From Acidobacteriota bacterium (lineage in GTDB: Bacteria; Acidobacteriota; Blastocatellia; Pyrinomonadales; Pyrinomonadaceae), in contig JAKOSS010000053.1 of the NCBI GenBank assembly GCA_029777145.1, positions 1-5,688 on the forward strand: a DNA stretch of 5,688 nucleotides. Reading direction: 5' to 3'. The notes beneath the pieces were generated by a model. The model was not told where the DNA came from. It saw only the letters and a program-made list of their open reading frames with translations, and ran no database searches. The position numbers were made by a program, and so were the translations under genes. Positions 4,627-5,688 of the stretch are shown in pieces; position 1 is the first letter of the stretch; each line of letters opens with the position of its first letter.

Positions 4627-5688
4627 CTAATCATTCGCTGGATTATCAAGTCCGATCAGCGCGTCGCAGATCCGCTCGGCGGCGCGACCGTCCCAAAGCG
4701 GCGGAATGCGTGTTTCGCTGGTAAGGTCCTGATCAAGAACGTCGTTCGCGGCACCGCGGATTTTGTCCGGGTCGGTCCCGACCAGCCGGTTCGTGCCGAG
4801 CTCGATCGTGATCGGCCGTTCGGTGTTTTCACGCAGAGTCAGGCACGGAATTCCAAGTGCCGTCGTCTCTTCCTGAAGGCCGCCCGAATCGGTAAGTACC
4901 AATCGCGCCCCCGAATAGAGATTCATGAAATCGAGATAACCGAGCGGGTCGATCAGGCGGATATCTGAGCCGGCGACGCGATCCGCAAATCCGAACTTCT
5001 CGATGTTTGCGCGCGTCCGCGGATGGACCGGAAAAACGATCGGCAAACGCTTCGAAATATCGCGCAATGCGGAGAGCAATCCGCCGAAGACTTGCGGGTC
5101 GTCGACGTTCGAAGGTCGGTGGAGTGTCACGACCGCGTATTCGCGATTTGAAAGTCCGAGATCTTCGCGCACCGTGAGTCCTTTCGCCTTCTCGAGATTG
5201 TAAAGCAGCGAGTCGATCATTACGTTGCCGACAAATCTGATCTTCTCCGCCGGAATTCCTTCGGCTTTAAGGTTCGCGTCCGCATCCTGCGATGTTGTGA
5301 GCAGAAGATCCGAGATCGAGTCCGTCAGGATCCGGTTGATCTCTTCGGGCATGGAGCGGTCGCGGGATCGTAGGCCCGCCTCGACATGCGCGACCTTGAC
5401 TCCGAGTTTGGCGCAGACGAGTGCGCAGGCGATCGTCGAATTCACGTCTCCGACGACCAGAACCCAGTCGGGCTTTTCCGCGAGAACGACCGGCTCGAAC
5501 GCCGTCATGATCTTTGCCGTTTGAACGGCGTGCGACGCGGATCCGACCTCGAGGTGATGATCCGGTTTGGGAATTCCGAGGTCGCGGAAGAACGAATCCG
5601 ACATCGCCTCGTCATAATGTTGGCCGGTGTGAACGATCTTGGGAAGGAATTCTGAAGCGCGCCGCTGCATCTCGCGCACGATCGGTGC
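4627..5688 (-). CDS. wecB: UDP-N-acetylglucosamine 2-epimerase, N-terminus beyond window
   Basis: Interconverts UDP-GlcNAc and UDP-ManNAc in the cytoplasm, supplying ManNAc for cell-surface polysaccharides. 353 residues are visible before the TAG at 4627-4629, and the frame is open to the window edge. The first visible residues read APIVREMQ, which in this family follow about 15-20 residues with the GTRP-type N-terminal strand, so the true start lies beyond 5688 and the GTG at 5677-5679 is internal. GT-B-fold epimerase motifs, running down the - strand: HTGQHYD near the start, VVGDVNST (5434-5457), HVEAGLRS (5365-5388) and PEEINR (5332-5349), the last two carrying the family's conserved glutamates. 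Then come LHRPSNVD (5101-5124), with the conserved histidine, and DSGGLQEE (4867-4890) followed by ENTERPITIELGTNRLVG near the UDP site. No key residue looks missing. It converges on the rhodanese gene with a 130-bp gap. Its operon partners, perhaps other polysaccharide genes, would lie to the right. Confidence 0.96.
   Translation of the reverse strand, partial: APIVREMQRRASEFLPKIVHTGQHYDEAMSDSFFRDLGIPKPDHHLEVGSASHAVQTAKIMTAFEPVVLAEKPDWVLVVGDVNSTIACALVCAKLGVKVAHVEAGLRSRDRSMPEEINRILTDSISDLLLTTSQDADANLKAEGIPAEKIRFVGNVMIDSLLYNLEKAKGLTVREDLGLSNREYAVVTLHRPSNVDDPQVFGGLLSALRDISKRLPIVFPVHPRTRANIEKFGFADRVAGSDIRLIDPLGYLDFMNLYSGARLVLTDSGGLQEETTALGIPCLTLRENTERPITIELGTNRLVGTDPDKIRGAANDVLDQDLTSETRIPPLWDGRAAERICDALIGLDNPAND

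Noticed and set aside
209..5688. Frequent CGATCG/GATC strings as a HIP1-like or uptake-signal repeat
   Set aside because: They lie mostly in coding DNA and follow from ATC, GCG and GAT codon preference. The extended octamer GCGATCGC is not enriched to the eye.

Overview
The window is a GC-rich chromosomal stretch with four genes. Three are on the + strand: a methyltransferase fusion protein, purF and a rhodanese-like lipoprotein. One partial gene, wecB, runs convergently on the - strand. The source is probably an environmental bacterium. The heptamer tandem repeat between genes, the degenerate AT-rich intergenic repeats and the codon choice remind me of Acidobacteriota (Blastocatellia/Pyrinomonadales-like). 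That placement is an impression from pattern memory, not something the sequence proves.

Layout. Positions 1-130 are a perfect CAGTGAG tandem array that runs off the left edge. A short spacer follows with an inverted repeat and a 14-bp-period repeat. Positions 209-2404 encode a 731-residue protein: an N-terminal class I SAM methyltransferase followed by what look like two degenerate Nudix-like domains. After 210 bp of non-coding DNA comes purF (2615-4012), an amidophosphoribosyltransferase of the Bacillus type with a short propeptide and four [4Fe-4S] cysteines. Twenty-two bases later, behind a strong AAGGAGG Shine-Dalgarno, is a rhodanese-like lipoprotein (4035-4496). It is followed by degenerate heptamer copies, a strong intrinsic terminator and the convergent 3' end of wecB (UDP-GlcNAc 2-epimerase), whose start lies beyond the right edge.

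Main discovery. The rhodanese gene has an in-frame TGA at 4362-4364, two codons after the cysteine that aligns with the rhodanese nucleophile. The protein continues in frame for 43 more codons with the rest of a rhodanese domain, ending at TAA 4494-4496. A bulged stem-loop with a G-first apical loop lies 22 nt downstream of the TGA, where a bacterial SECIS element is expected. The best reading is a selenocysteine-containing, membrane-anchored rhodanese-like protein with a Cys-Ser-Sec motif. A standard gene caller would cut it off at the TGA and lose about 30% of the protein.

How the genes relate. purF and the selenoprotein are probably co-transcribed and end at the 4529-4562 terminator. The methyltransferase and wecB look functionally independent of them. 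No selenocysteine machinery (selA, selB, selC, selD) is in the window, so the Sec reading depends on the rest of the genome.
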